Assembly: GCA_025201345.1 (NCBI GenBank)
Contig: JAIXMG010000005.1
Coordinates: forward strand, 744,001 to 808,000
From: Thamnidium elegans
Taxonomy: Eukaryota > Mucoromycota > Mucoromycetes > Mucorales > Mucoraceae
DNA length: 64,000 bases
Reading direction: 5' to 3'
Shown here: piece by piece, positions 49,419 to 60,900 of the stretch
Layout: the number at the start of each line of letters is the position of its first letter
Numbering within the stretch: position 1 is the first letter of the stretch
Notes under the pieces: model-generated
What the model saw: only the letters and a program-made list of their open reading frames with translations
Database searches by the model: none
What the model was told of the DNA's origin: nothing
Made by a program: the position numbers and the translations under genes

Positions 49419-50843
49419 ATGAGCATTGAAATAAAAGACTGTGATTGCTTTAAAATAATCAATACAAGTAACCCACATCAGTGTAATTTATGTAAACGAA
49501 CTTTTAGCGCTTGCCTTTACGCCAACGAATTACAACACAAAATTAGTTTACAAGCTGCTGAAATAGATCAACTGAAAAACGATTTGACCTTATATGAACA
49601 GGAACTAAGACGCCAAAAACTAGACTTTGAAACATTAAACAGGAAATACCTTGCAGGTATTGACCGTGTCACAGAATTTCAAAAGCAAAGAGAACTAGCC
49701 AATTGTGAGCTGGAAGAACTAAGTGCTCGTTTATTTGAAGAAGCAAATAATATGGTAGCCTGCGAAAAACGTGAAAAACGTCAGTTAGAAGTACTACTCC
49801 GAACTACTGAAGATCAGCTGATCATGGAGCAAAGTCAACTGTATGAATTAAGGGCACGAATCGAATCAACAACGGCTCTATCGTCTCCACCTCCACCTCC
49901 TTACTTCGATAATGTCAAAAAGCCAATGGCTCAGACCATGAGAATCTATAACGATCATAAAACTAATATTTCGCTTCAATCTGAAACAAGTACACAACTG
50001 CTATTTAATCAATTAAAAGCACAGCAAGAGATGTTATTAGCAAAGCACAATGATATGAACAACATGGATGAAACACAATTTCAAATGGTGTCGCCTATAA
50101 ATAAGATTCGCGTAATAAATGATCACAATACACCAACAACGACAGCAACAACAACAACAACAACAACAACAACAAATAAAGACGCGGACGATTTGTTTGT
50201 TAACCACGGTGGTGTGTTACAATTAGACTATTTTCAAAAATTTATTCAACAGCAAAAGAGAAGAAATAGTAGTGTGCCATCTTTAATATCGGATAATAGT
50301 ATAGAAGAAGAAGAAGAGTATTCAATATTTCAGCTTTATCCACATACTCCGCCTTCTGAATATATGACGCGTTGTGAAATTGAAGATATTGAACCTTGCT
50401 TACAATTTGGAAATTCAAACTCACGTATGCACGTCAAAGTGATGATGTCGCATATGAGCCAAACACCGTGCTTTATCGAATCCATCACGTTAGATGAAGC
50501 AAAGAAACTACCACCATTGTGTAATGCTACAACATCGGTGTACTATCGTCCTATTTGGGAACGCTTGACATCAGCATCGCCACAACAAAAACATCAATTA
50601 GAATGTTCAGCATGCGGGAAGAAACGTAGAACAAATATCATGGCTAGCTATTACCGCTTTAGACTAGATGAAAACGAAGACTGGCTACTTATAGATCAAA
50701 ACTGTCGAGATAGGTTAGTGGCAGTATGTAACTTTTATAGCTTTATTAAGCATATTCAAATGGGCTATTACGACCGGCAGTTATTAAACGACTTATATTT
50801 GGAGAACGTTAATCTTAGGCTAAAAATGTTTTATTCTCGGTAA
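49419..50843 (+). CDS. SEC2: Sec2/Rabin8-type Rab GEF
   Basis: Exchange factor for a Sec4/Rab8-type GTPase on secretory vesicles, expected at growing tips. Single long exon of 474 residues. The N-terminus has paired Cys residues (CDC and CNLCKRTFSAC) that could bind zinc. Then comes a long parallel coiled coil (about 40-155) with LEELSARLFEEANNMVACEKREK, whose core LFEEANNMV is the hallmark of the Sec2 domain. A Pro- and Thr-rich middle follows, with an ACA/ACG run of Thr near 50135. The C-terminal region has ECSACGKKR and CRDRLVAVCNFYSFIKHIQMGYYD, as in Rabin8/GRAB. The stop at 50841 overlaps a strong donor (CG|GTAAGT); splicing to an acceptor at 50950 would extend the frame by about 46 codons to a TAG at 51090-51092. 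Confidence 0.9.
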   Translation: MSIEIKDCDCFKIINTSNPHQCNLCKRTFSACLYANELQHKISLQAAEIDQLKNDLTLYEQELRRQKLDFETLNRKYLAGIDRVTEFQKQRELANCELEELSARLFEEANNMVACEKREKRQLEVLLRTTEDQLIMEQSQLYELRARIESTTALSSPPPPPYFDNVKKPMAQTMRIYNDHKTNISLQSETSTQLLFNQLKAQQEMLLAKHNDMNNMDETQFQMVSPINKIRVINDHNTPTTTATTTTTTTTTNKDADDLFVNHGGVLQLDYFQKFIQQQKRRNSSVPSLISDNSIEEEEEYSIFQLYPHTPPSEYMTRCEIEDIEPCLQFGNSNSRMHVKVMMSHMSQTPCFIESITLDEAKKLPPLCNATTSVYYRPIWERLTSASPQQKHQLECSACGKKRRTNIMASYYRFRLDENEDWLLIDQNCRDRLVAVCNFYSFIKHIQMGYYDRQLLNDLYLENVNLRLKMFYSR

Positions 50844-51276
50844 GTATATATATATATATTAAACAAAAGCAACAACAACAACAAAATTAATTTCTCCATT
50901 TTTTGCACAAATATTTATATATAAAAAATAATAGTATGGGTAATATTTAGGAGCTGGTCTTCCTCTTCTATACACCAACAGCAAAAAAAAAAAAAAAGTA
51001 TAACTAATCTTATTACACCTAAAAGAAAAAGAAAAAGCCATATCATTCTTTCTTTAACACGAAAATCAAAGCACATCATATTTTCTGCATAGTTAAAATG
51101 CATACGTATAAAGATACATTAATTAAAATAAGAACATAAAGAATAACATAATTGCATAACCATAAAAAAATTCTAATATACCATAAGAGAGGATCGATAA
51201 AAAAAAAGGGGGGAGGAGTTAAGGGTTGAGTATTTCATAGTGTTTACATAACTTAAATAAATTTTAAAGAACTTCT

Positions 51277-51873
51277 CTATTGCCGAAGAAGTTCTGCAAG
51301 AAGTAAGCAGGAGGGTTGATGTAATCCAAATTCGGGTCTACAATATTGACAATGCGTGATTGGAAATATAGTATCTACGGCTGTCATACTATTATTAGCT
51401 GTATATTGGTAACCAGGGAAAATAGACATGTTCATTTCTGGTTGGTTACGTTCTATTGAAAACGTATTTGATTGATTATTGAGCGATTGTAAAGGGGAAT
51501 AATTAAATTCAGTAATTTGATCCGGTTGCGGAAATTGAGGGTATGATTGGAAATCTTCTTGTAAGATGGGTGCAGGAGAAGAAGAAGTGCTACTGCTACC
51601 TAGCAATCTTATACAAGAAGAGGAAGTGGATGAAGATGATCCTGTAGGAGCAGGTAAAATTAACCTCTGTTTAGGTGACTGAAGACGGTCTGGTTCAGGA
51701 TTATTCAGTATATAATCTTTTTCAATACATCTATTTTGATGAGCAGTAAACCCAGCATTTCTAAATCCACGCTGATCAAATTTAAGAAACTCCTTTTGAC
51801 AAACCTTGCACTCTAAATAATTAACTTCTTGTTCTTCTGAAATCATAAAGATTGTCTTTCGGAAGGTTAACAT
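51277..51873 (-). CDS. Small protein with Cys/His zinc-binding motifs, unknown function
   Basis: About 198 residues from the Met at 51873, or 189 from 51846; neither start is clearly better. The N-terminal 60 residues contain ECKVCQKEFLKFDQRGFRNAGFTAHQ followed by RC, a C-x2-C...H-x4-C finger, and the C-terminus has CQYCRPEFGLHQPSC, a second Cys/His cluster. Between them is a Ser-, Pro- and Gln-rich disordered region. I do not recognise the family and cannot say whether it binds nucleic acid. It converges with the Sec2-like gene. Confidence 0.6.
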   Translation of the reverse strand: MLTFRKTIFMISEEQEVNYLECKVCQKEFLKFDQRGFRNAGFTAHQNRCIEKDYILNNPEPDRLQSPKQRLILPAPTGSSSSTSSSCIRLLGSSSTSSSPAPILQEDFQSYPQFPQPDQITEFNYSPLQSLNNQSNTFSIERNQPEMNMSIFPGYQYTANNSMTAVDTIFPITHCQYCRPEFGLHQPSCLLLAELLRQ

Positions 51874-53051
51874 TATCTCACCAATAAGAAAAAAAAAAAG
51901 AAGACCCAATAATTTTCCCTCTCTTTTTATTTCTTTTTCATTTCTTTCTTCTCTTTTAAAACATTGTTTTTAATAATAAAAAGAACAATGATACACTGGT
52001 AGATACATTTTTCTTAAGGGAAAAGGAACCTTACTGTTAAATAAAAATATATACGGATTTTTACCCATAAAAGTAAAATCGTATGCAACAATCAATATGT
52101 TAACTTTCTAAAAATAAACATTGATGTAAAACTGGAATAAGAAAAAAATTGGCAGCTTAAACTATCACTACAGCTCACTAAAACGATCCTTTGTGTTAAT
52201 AGTTATGATCAGGCTTATTACTTTAGGAAACATATACATATACGCTTTATGGTATATAAGTAGAACCCTGAATGGTGCATATACCAGATAAAGTCTTTTT
52301 CTTTTATTCTTCTATTATTAACTACATGACATAATTAAAGTTGTTAAAAAAAGCTTTCAATTCTTTTGTCTGTAAGCAAAAAAACATTTAAATTGCAAAC
52401 GTACATTTATCATTTAAACCTCTCTAACCAATGATAACTACTTATCATATTTAAGAATGAATATACAAGTAGTTCAAATAATAAAGAGTTCTATTTAGAG
52501 AGATACAGGTAGAACTCTTCTATTTAGTGAGATATATAGGTGGAGTTTTGTTTTCTTTTTTTTTAAAAATAAATAAATAAGGATTAATAATACTTTACAG
52601 CAGTATTAACAGGTACATATTTATCTTTGTAATTAGACTACAACAATCCTAACAAGTATATATTTATCTCTCAAGAATAAACTACTTGATATGTTTATCT
52701 TGGTTACAATGGCACTACATATATGTATCCAATACTTATAAGACTTGTATACTTTTTTTTTCTTTTTTTGCACAACATAGTAAAAATATATATTATTTGA
52801 TGGTTTATATTGTAAATATTTATATAAGTTGATAATATGTATGATGGGAGAGAATAAGGAGGGGGGGGGGGAAAGAAGAGTCTAAGCTATATGTTGTAAT
52901 GTGAAAAAAAGGGAGAGTGTGTGCAAACAATATGTATGTTTTTTTTTATAAATAATGACAAAAGAGAAAATGATATGATACAAAAAAAAAAAAAAAAAAA
53001 AGTAAATGGATAGGGTCTTTCCTTTACTGATGAGGTTTTTTTCTTTCTTTT
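51874..53051. other. Intergenic spacer
   Basis: No gene recognised. It has two near-identical short units (agagagatacaggtagaactcttctatttag and its variant near 52500-52550), T-runs, a run of eleven G near 52860 and poly-A near 52981. Confidence 0.6.
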
Positions 53052-54235
53052 CTACCAGCCATTTTCAGCATTTTTTGTACGAAGATACTCAAAGATCTTT
53101 TTACCAGTTTGATCTTCACGAAGATGAATCATGTATACAATACTTGTCTTTTGAACTTCATCCACCAATAAAAAGGAAATTCTCTTTGCAGTGATCATTT
53201 CTACATTACCACTACGAACAACTGCACTAACCAATTTTGACTTATCGTTTTCGATTTGAATCAACATTCTCATACTTGGTGCTTGTTGAGAAATACGCAT
53301 TGTTACACTACCAAATGTACTCCAGTTGGATGTTTCGTTTTGGATAAATAATTTAGCTTTACACTGCATCACAGGCTTTAAAGTCTGTGGTACATTCACA
53401 TTATCAATGGGCTCGCGTTCAGGCTCTTCATGCTCAGGTTCAAGCATGACTGGTAAAGGAGGTGGTGGTTGATTAGATTGTGCATGAGCGTTTCTCAAGA
53501 TATTGGCGAATACATTTGCGTCTTGAGGATGAGCGAAATGGATCAAGTAATTTTCTTTCTTTGTTCCCATATATACAGAGATACTGACATCAGTAGGTGA
53601 TGGTGAACGAATCACAGTAGTAGGTAAGATCCAAGCATTTAAATAAAGTTGTCCCGTATTTTGTAACTGCACGGCTACACACGCACGGTTCGAGTGTGTT
53701 ACCTTTACCTGCAATAAACATTGACCATCTGCTGCATACCATGATTGATTGTTCCAGTGAAATACATCACATTGACTATTACTATAAAGTACTTGTCGAA
53801 TTTCATTTCCAGAGTTATATGCATTGGGCTATAATATAAAATTTAGTTTTAAACTGATGCAAAATATTTATATTTAAAACTTACACTATCAGGAGGAGAA
53901 TTTAATTCTTCAGATGATCCGTGTGCTTGAAGATTACTCATAGAAGGAGAAGGAGAAATAAATCTTCCTGCAGGTTGTTGTAACCTGGGTGATGAAGAAG
54001 GTTGGCCACCAGGGGGAGGTCTTCTAGCTGTATTACTAGAGACATTAGGTGAAAGGGTTGGAGAAGGAATAGGTCTAGAGTTGTTATAACTCATAGGTTG
54101 AGAAGGAAGACCAGGTCTTTGTTGCTGTTGTTGCTGTTGATAGTGTTGAGGAGGTCTTTGTTGTTGATATTGTTGTTGCTGTTGTTGTTGACGAGATTGT
54201 GGATTAGGAGAATAACCATTTTGTTGCATAGGACG

Positions 54236-54279
<44 letters not shown>

Positions 54280-56646
54280 GAAATTGATTTCTAGGAGGAG
54301 GAGGGCCTTGGTTTTGTGGACCACGAATAGAAGAAGTTCTTGGTATTTGCATTCTATTATCAGAAATATATTCATCAGTTTTTTGAGTGACAGCTTGCAT
54401 GACTTCAGGAATAACAGCTCTTTGCACTTCGATAGCTCTTGGAGAAGAAGGTTTAGAATCGTTCATATTAGATTTTATACCAATAGATCTATCTGGAGAA
54501 GAAGGAGAGAGATTATTGTTATTTAAAGGGAAAGAAGAAGAAGAAGAAATGAGTTTTGATTCATTATTAGTTGGAATAGGAGGTGAAATTGACATGGAGG
54601 ACATTTGAGCGGTAGGTGCTTGAATATAAGTCATTTGAACATGTGAAAAATCTTTAACTGGAGGGGAAACAGATGGTTGCTGTTTATTAGGAGGAATTGG
54701 AGGAAGGGTGTGTTTCACGTTTGGCTTGTCTTTATTTGGCGTATGTGTCGGAATTGGGCCGCTATTAAAAAATTGTTGAGCCTGTGGAACATTAGGCACA
54801 TGAGGAAGTATCTTGACAGATTGTGGATTTATGTTAACTACCGATTTTGGTGGTGGAGGTACAGTCTCATCGTCGGATTCAAAAAAGTGGTTATCATAAA
54901 TATCCATAATAGTATCTCTTGATTTTCCAATTTTCTTTGGTTCTTGTTTTGTTATATTCTCAGAATGATAGTTGTAAATATCTGTATTTCTACTAATATT
55001 ACCAGTAGGCTGTAATTCAATAGCAGCATACTTATTACTACCAATACCACTTGATAACATCTTTTTTTGTGCTGCTACACTTAATGTTCTAGGGGTAGTA
55101 ATAGCAGCATTTGAACTATCAGGATCTACACCAATCCACGTGTTTCTAATTTCTTTTGAATTGGCACGCATAATAATGTGTTTTTTACCTAATACAGAAA
55201 AACGAATTATGTATTCTCCTACAAGTTCTCTATCAATTGATTCTGCTTTGACAGTGATACCACCGATAGGAATAGCTGGGTAAATTAACAAGTAACGATT
55301 AGAACTCAATTCACGACAAACAACTAATGCTTCTGTTGTTAACAAAAGATGTGCTCTGACAGTAGATCCATTTGCTTCAGTTGGCAACATAATAAAGTTA
55401 TCTCTCATAACAAGTTGAATACCAGGATTTGCAATACTTAATTGATAATTCTAAAAAAAAAAGGGTGCGTGGTTTTAGTCAAGTTCTATTTTTATATCAC
55501 GTGGTATCTATTTTTAGTTAATTAGTCCCTTACAATTTGTGCGCCTCCATAAAGATCGACCGTTCTTGAGCAATCAACCTGGCGTTCAAATGTTGTCAAA
55601 TCAGATGGAGGACTGAAATTGGTTTGAATAGGTGGAAGGACATTGTCCATCATTTTATTGGCTACCGGTTTATTTGGTGTGTTATTTTTTGCCATAGCCA
55701 TCACCATATCAATTCTTTTATTTGCATTTAATAATAGCTTGTGATCAGCTCGACCTGAATCTGTGCCTTCTAATAATCTCTATTTATACACATACAAGTT
55801 AGTTTTCTCTCTCTCTCTCTTTCTTTAACATATAAACTTACACTATACAATCCTTTGTAATATTTTAATTGCTGAAGAGGTGAATTAAAAAGTGTTTCCA
55901 AATTAATATCGTAAGATACATTAGCAGATAAGTTCTATATAAAAATGTAGAATGTTTAATATATGTGTATATATATGTATATATATATATCCAATAGATA
56001 TGTGTTACATACTGCTAGTAAACTATGAATAGATGCATTGCGAAGAATATCTGAACGTTGATTAAGATTTGGGATATAGCTTCGAGAGTAATTAGCATAA
56101 GGGACTTCAAAATCATTCACCTAATATTATAGTAGCAACATTAGTAAAAACGAAATCATTTTCTTTCTTCTCTTTTATTACCCATTGCATAAGTACGTCT
56201 CCAAGTTCACTAATAGCTTGTGGATTAGAAGCAATCTTGTTAAGTTTCTATACAAAAAAAAAAGTGAGTCAACTTTTTTTTAATTATCATATTATCTATT
56301 ATTACCAAACAAAAACGTTTGTTCACTTTTAAAATATCGTGGATATACTTTAAAAGCTCAGAAAAGTCGGGTGCAGCAGATGTCATTTGTTTCATCCAAA
56401 TGGGTGCAATTTGCTATAAGAGGGTTTAGTCATGATATTGAATATCTTTTTTTTTTTTTAAAAAAAACAACATACAGAGTCAATCATTTTTAAAGTCTCG
56501 ATATAAGACTGTTCAGTTTCAATAAGTTCGGTCAAAGGGTTACCGTTTCCTCTTCGAGATTCACTCGAGTATTGAGACGGCGTTGACATGCCAGCATTTG
56601 AACTATAAGCACTGGATGATGAGGAAATTGTAGATGCAGATAACAT
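53052..56646 (-). CDS. Rho guanine nucleotide exchange factor (DH domain) with PH-like parts
   Basis: At least nine exons, about 1050-1100 residues. The Ser-rich N-terminus is followed by a DH domain opening with LTELIETEQSYIETLKMIDS (first exon 56476-56646), then WMKQMTSAAPDFSELLKYIHDIL, LYSRLLEG and DHKLLLNANKRIDMVM. A PH-like domain follows, with ANGSTVRAHLLLTTEALVV, then LLIYPAIPIGGITVKAES. After it comes a long Pro/Ser/Asn- and Gln-rich tract (CAA/CAG runs at 54115-54280). The last exon (53052 to about 53830) holds a PH/EVH1- or RanBD-like fold (QVKVTHSNRACVAVQL, VSISVYMGTKKENYLIHFAH). It should activate a Rho/Cdc42 GTPase in polarity or wall-integrity signalling; which one is not readable. 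Confidence 0.88.
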
Positions 56647-57912
56647 GATGCTAATTTCAAAAATAGACTATGTCTTTTTGTATGAGTATATAAAGGGGAG
56701 GGGGGGTTTTTTTTTTAAAAAAAAAGAAGAGAAGGAATGTATGTCGCTTTTTTTTTTATAAAAAAAAAGAAGGAATGTATTGTCTATTTTGAAAGAATAG
56801 TAAATCAGGTTATTATGTTGACATGTATTGGTTCTTCAAGAAAGCGTAAAAAAAAAAAAAAAAAAAGTAAAAAAAACAAAATATATTATTTTTAAAATTG
56901 CTAGTAGTACATGTATTGTGCTATGTGAACTTTTACTCGTATTTATGTTCTCTCTCTTCTATTTAATAATTGCTACTTGTACGAATTAGTATCCGTATAC
57001 ATATTTTTTACTGCCAGTCAACACTAAAAGTAATTTCATTGTTATACTATATGTACCCCCCCCCCCTTTTTTTTGCTCCTTTAAAACCCTACAGAGAAAC
57101 TCAGTTCCATTGTTATTTATAAGATGGTAGTACAGATTGAAGCTGTAAAGAAAAAAAGAAAAAAAAACTTTTATCCCTCGTTATTTATTATCTAATAAAT
57201 GAGAATAGTTTCCCAACTGTAACATCTGAGTTGCCACAAAACCCTTATGTAAATAGAAAAAAAATTAATTCAGAAAATACTCCAACTTTGTTCTTTATTT
57301 ACATTGTACAGAAAATAAGATCATTTCACTTTTTAAAAAAAACCTACTTAACACAAATCCGGATTTCGTTAGTGCTAACCATAATAGGTGCGCATTAAAG
57401 CGCATTTATTTGTTAAATGATTTGAGTGACAGATGCAATATTTGTAAATATTTATAATTCTTTTTTTTTTAAAAAAAATGCTCCTGTATGACGAAAAATG
57501 TAACCATTTCTGATTGACAAAAAAAAACTGAATACATGTGTCAAATACATACAATAAAGATATATATAAAATGTTTAATACTAACAAATTGAAGTAGTTA
57601 AATTTAAAGTTAAGAATGTCCTATCAATACTCAATACATGTTATATATATTAAACGAAAAAATTCTTCTTAATGCATCTCTCTCTCTTTTTTTTAATTTA
57701 ACTCTTTAGCTTATACGTTGTTTGTAGCTAAATTCAGCTTTTATATTAATTAAATTTTTTATTTGCTTCTGTCGCTTAAATTATCCCTTCCAACTGTCAG
57801 AAATAGAGTCTTCCATACACCCTTCCTTCTTTCTCTTTTTAGATAAATACCCCATTACTTTAACTTATTAAACCAGTTTCCGTTTTTTACTTCATTTATC
57901 TCTAGTAATAAC
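56647..57912. other. Divergent intergenic region upstream of the surface-protein gene
   Basis: About 1.27 kb between two divergent starts. It includes T-run/A-run junctions near 56710, 56755 and 57468, a run of twelve C near 57058, and no convincing gene. Confidence 0.6.
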
Positions 57913-60900
57913 ATGGCGAAAATAAAACGTCAGAACGTTACTTTGGGGATAACCCTGCTAGTAACGCTATTAATCGTTTCTGCTCATCAAGAGGTCCAAT
58001 CTCATTCTTCTATTGATGCGTCAGAACATTTGAAAGCTCAAAACGTAAAAACTTTTGGAAGTGGCCTCATCACGCGTTGTGAACATCCCGGCACTGGGGG
58101 TTACTTTATCTCTAGAGATGCGTTCCCATATTCCCGTGCTTCAATTGCTTGTAATGCTCAAGGTGGTTACTTGGCTGATCTATCTACAAGAAACTTTTTA
58201 CTTGCATCTGATCTTGTCTTGACTTGTACCGGTCCTAATAAGAGAGCTTGGATTAGGTACGCGTTAAAAATAAAATAAAATAATAATTATGCATTTATTA
58301 ACAATTTTTTTTTATAAAAAAAAAATAGTTCCTGGGATTATACAAACCGTAATGACTCACCATCAGATAATCGAGACTGTCTATCCATTTTTGTTGGAGA
58401 AGCAGGACCTGGCGGCGGTGTTGATAACGTATGTCCTGGTGATAGACCTGTGCTTTGTCAACTTCGCCCATCATCTATTATACATACACCATCTCTTAAT
58501 TCATCTCCATCATTAACTCATACTGGTACTCCAGCTCAAAATTCTCATCCTTATCCTGTTTACCCAAACAAAGGATACCAAAATCAACTTTATCCCGGTT
58601 CTCCTGATCAAGGAAACCCTAATCATTTTAATCCTAATTTAGCCTATCCTTACCCTATAGCCCCTTATGCGAATAACGGTAACGGAAACCATGGCAACAA
58701 CGGCAATAATGGCAATAATGGCAATAATGGCAATAATGGCAATAATGGCAATAACGGCAATAACGGCAACGGCAACAACGGCAATAATGGAAACCCCCAT
58801 AACCACCAAGGCGCAGTTGACGGCCAAGATAATGTTTGTCATGATATGGACAACAACGTCTGTAATGTTCCCGTAACAATACTTAGAACTGTTACTCAAA
58901 GTGGAATGGCTACCACACTTACTATTTCTAATGTTCGTGCTACCGTTACCATTCAAGATGTAGTCTCAACTGTCATGTTAGATGACATTGTCTCTACCGT
59001 TGTCTTACAAGGTACACCCTCCACAGTCACTAAAACAGTAAACGGTGTTCCCGTTACATCTACTGTCTCAGGTACTCCCTCTACAGTAACCATGATCGGT
59101 ACAAGTACATTACCTGCTGCCAAGCCAGTTACAACCACTGTCACCGTACCAGCCTCCGACAGTGATTGCACAACATCTTCAGGAACTACCAGTGGTATTT
59201 GGAGCTTCCCATTCGATGTTCCCGGATTTTCTGGCCCCGGTTCCTATACTCTTAGTCCCGGAAACGTAGTCAATATTCACTCTGACGGCTCATTTTCTTT
59301 TGTTAGTGGTAGCGCACCTCTTCAAACAAGTGCTACCACCAGTAAAACATTTACGTTCCCATTCAATATTCCCGGATTTAACGGTGCAGGTACATACACC
59401 TTAAGTCCTGGAAATGTTGTTCAGGTCAATAGCGATGGTTCCTACTCCTTCTTACAAGGTAGTGCACCCTCTTCTTCTACTCCTGCTCCAATCAATATAG
59501 GTAGCTCAGCCACACCTAGTTCCTCCACCGCATTTTCTTTCCCATTCAATGTACCCGACTTTAAAGGTCCTGGTATTTATACCCTTAGCCCTGGAAACGT
59601 TTTACAAGTCAATAGTAATGGCTCCTATAGTTTCTTGATTGGTGGAACATCTTCTACCGGTAACTCATATGTCACTACCGGATCTCAACCTACATCTACA
59701 GGACCAAATTCTGCAATTAATAACTCTGGTCAATCATCATTGAATAGTCAGCCTAAACTCGAAGATGAAAGTCTTCAATATACTTCTAATGTGGTAACGG
59801 GCGGTTCTTCCGATACAATTATTTTGACCCCATCTCAATCAGAAGGTTCGGCCGGTCAATTAACATCTAGTAGTAGTGTTTTGAGTTATACTTTATCTAC
59901 AAGATCTGATGGTATGGTTACCTCGGTCCCAGTTATCCCCATTGGTAAAAATACCGATTCTAGCAAATTACCTACTGCTGACCTCGGTAACGGAAACACA
60001 ATCAGCGATTATAAGGGACCTGGAACCTATACTGTCAGCCCTGGCAACGTCATTTCGGTAGGACCTGCCGGTGATTATACGTTTATTTCTGGTACTGGTG
60101 TCAGTGGTGTAAATGCTGGTAGTACTTCATTGCCCTCTTCCAATTTCCCTACGACACCTGTTAGTCCTATGTCTGGCATTACTGCTCCTGGTTTTAGTTT
60201 ATCTACTAGATCTGATGGCGTTGTTACATCAATCCCTACAGGTTCAATTGGTCAACAAACTGATTCTAGCAAGTTACCAACAGCCGATCTTGGTAACGGA
60301 AACACAATCAGTGATTATAAGGGACCTGGAACCTATACTGTCAGCCCTGGTAATGTAGTTTCTGTTGGATCCGCTGGTGATTATTCATTCATCTCTGGTA
60401 CTGGTGTCAGTGGTGTAAATGCTGGTAGTACTTCATTACCTTCTGCTCAGTTCCCCACTTCAACACCGATTTCTGGATCTACTACTCCTGGCTTTAGTTT
60501 ATCCACTCGACCTGATGGCGTTGTTACATCAATCCCTACAGGTTCAATTGGTCAACAAACTGATTCTAGCAAGTTACCAACAGCCGATCTTGGTAATGGA
60601 AACACAATCAGCGATTATAAAGGACCTGGTGTTTACACTGTCAGCCCTGGTAATGTAGTTTCTGTTGGATCCGCTGGTGATTACTCATTCATCTCTGGTA
60701 CTGGTGTCAGTGGTGTAAATGCTGGTAGTACTTCATTACCTTCTGCTCAGTTCCCCACTTCAACACCGATTTCTGGATCTACTACTCCTGGCTTTAGTTT
60801 ATCCACTCGACCTGATGGCGTTGTTACATCAATCCCTACAGGTTCAATTGGTCAACAAACTGGTTCTAGCAAGTTACCAACAGCCGATCTTGGTAACGGA

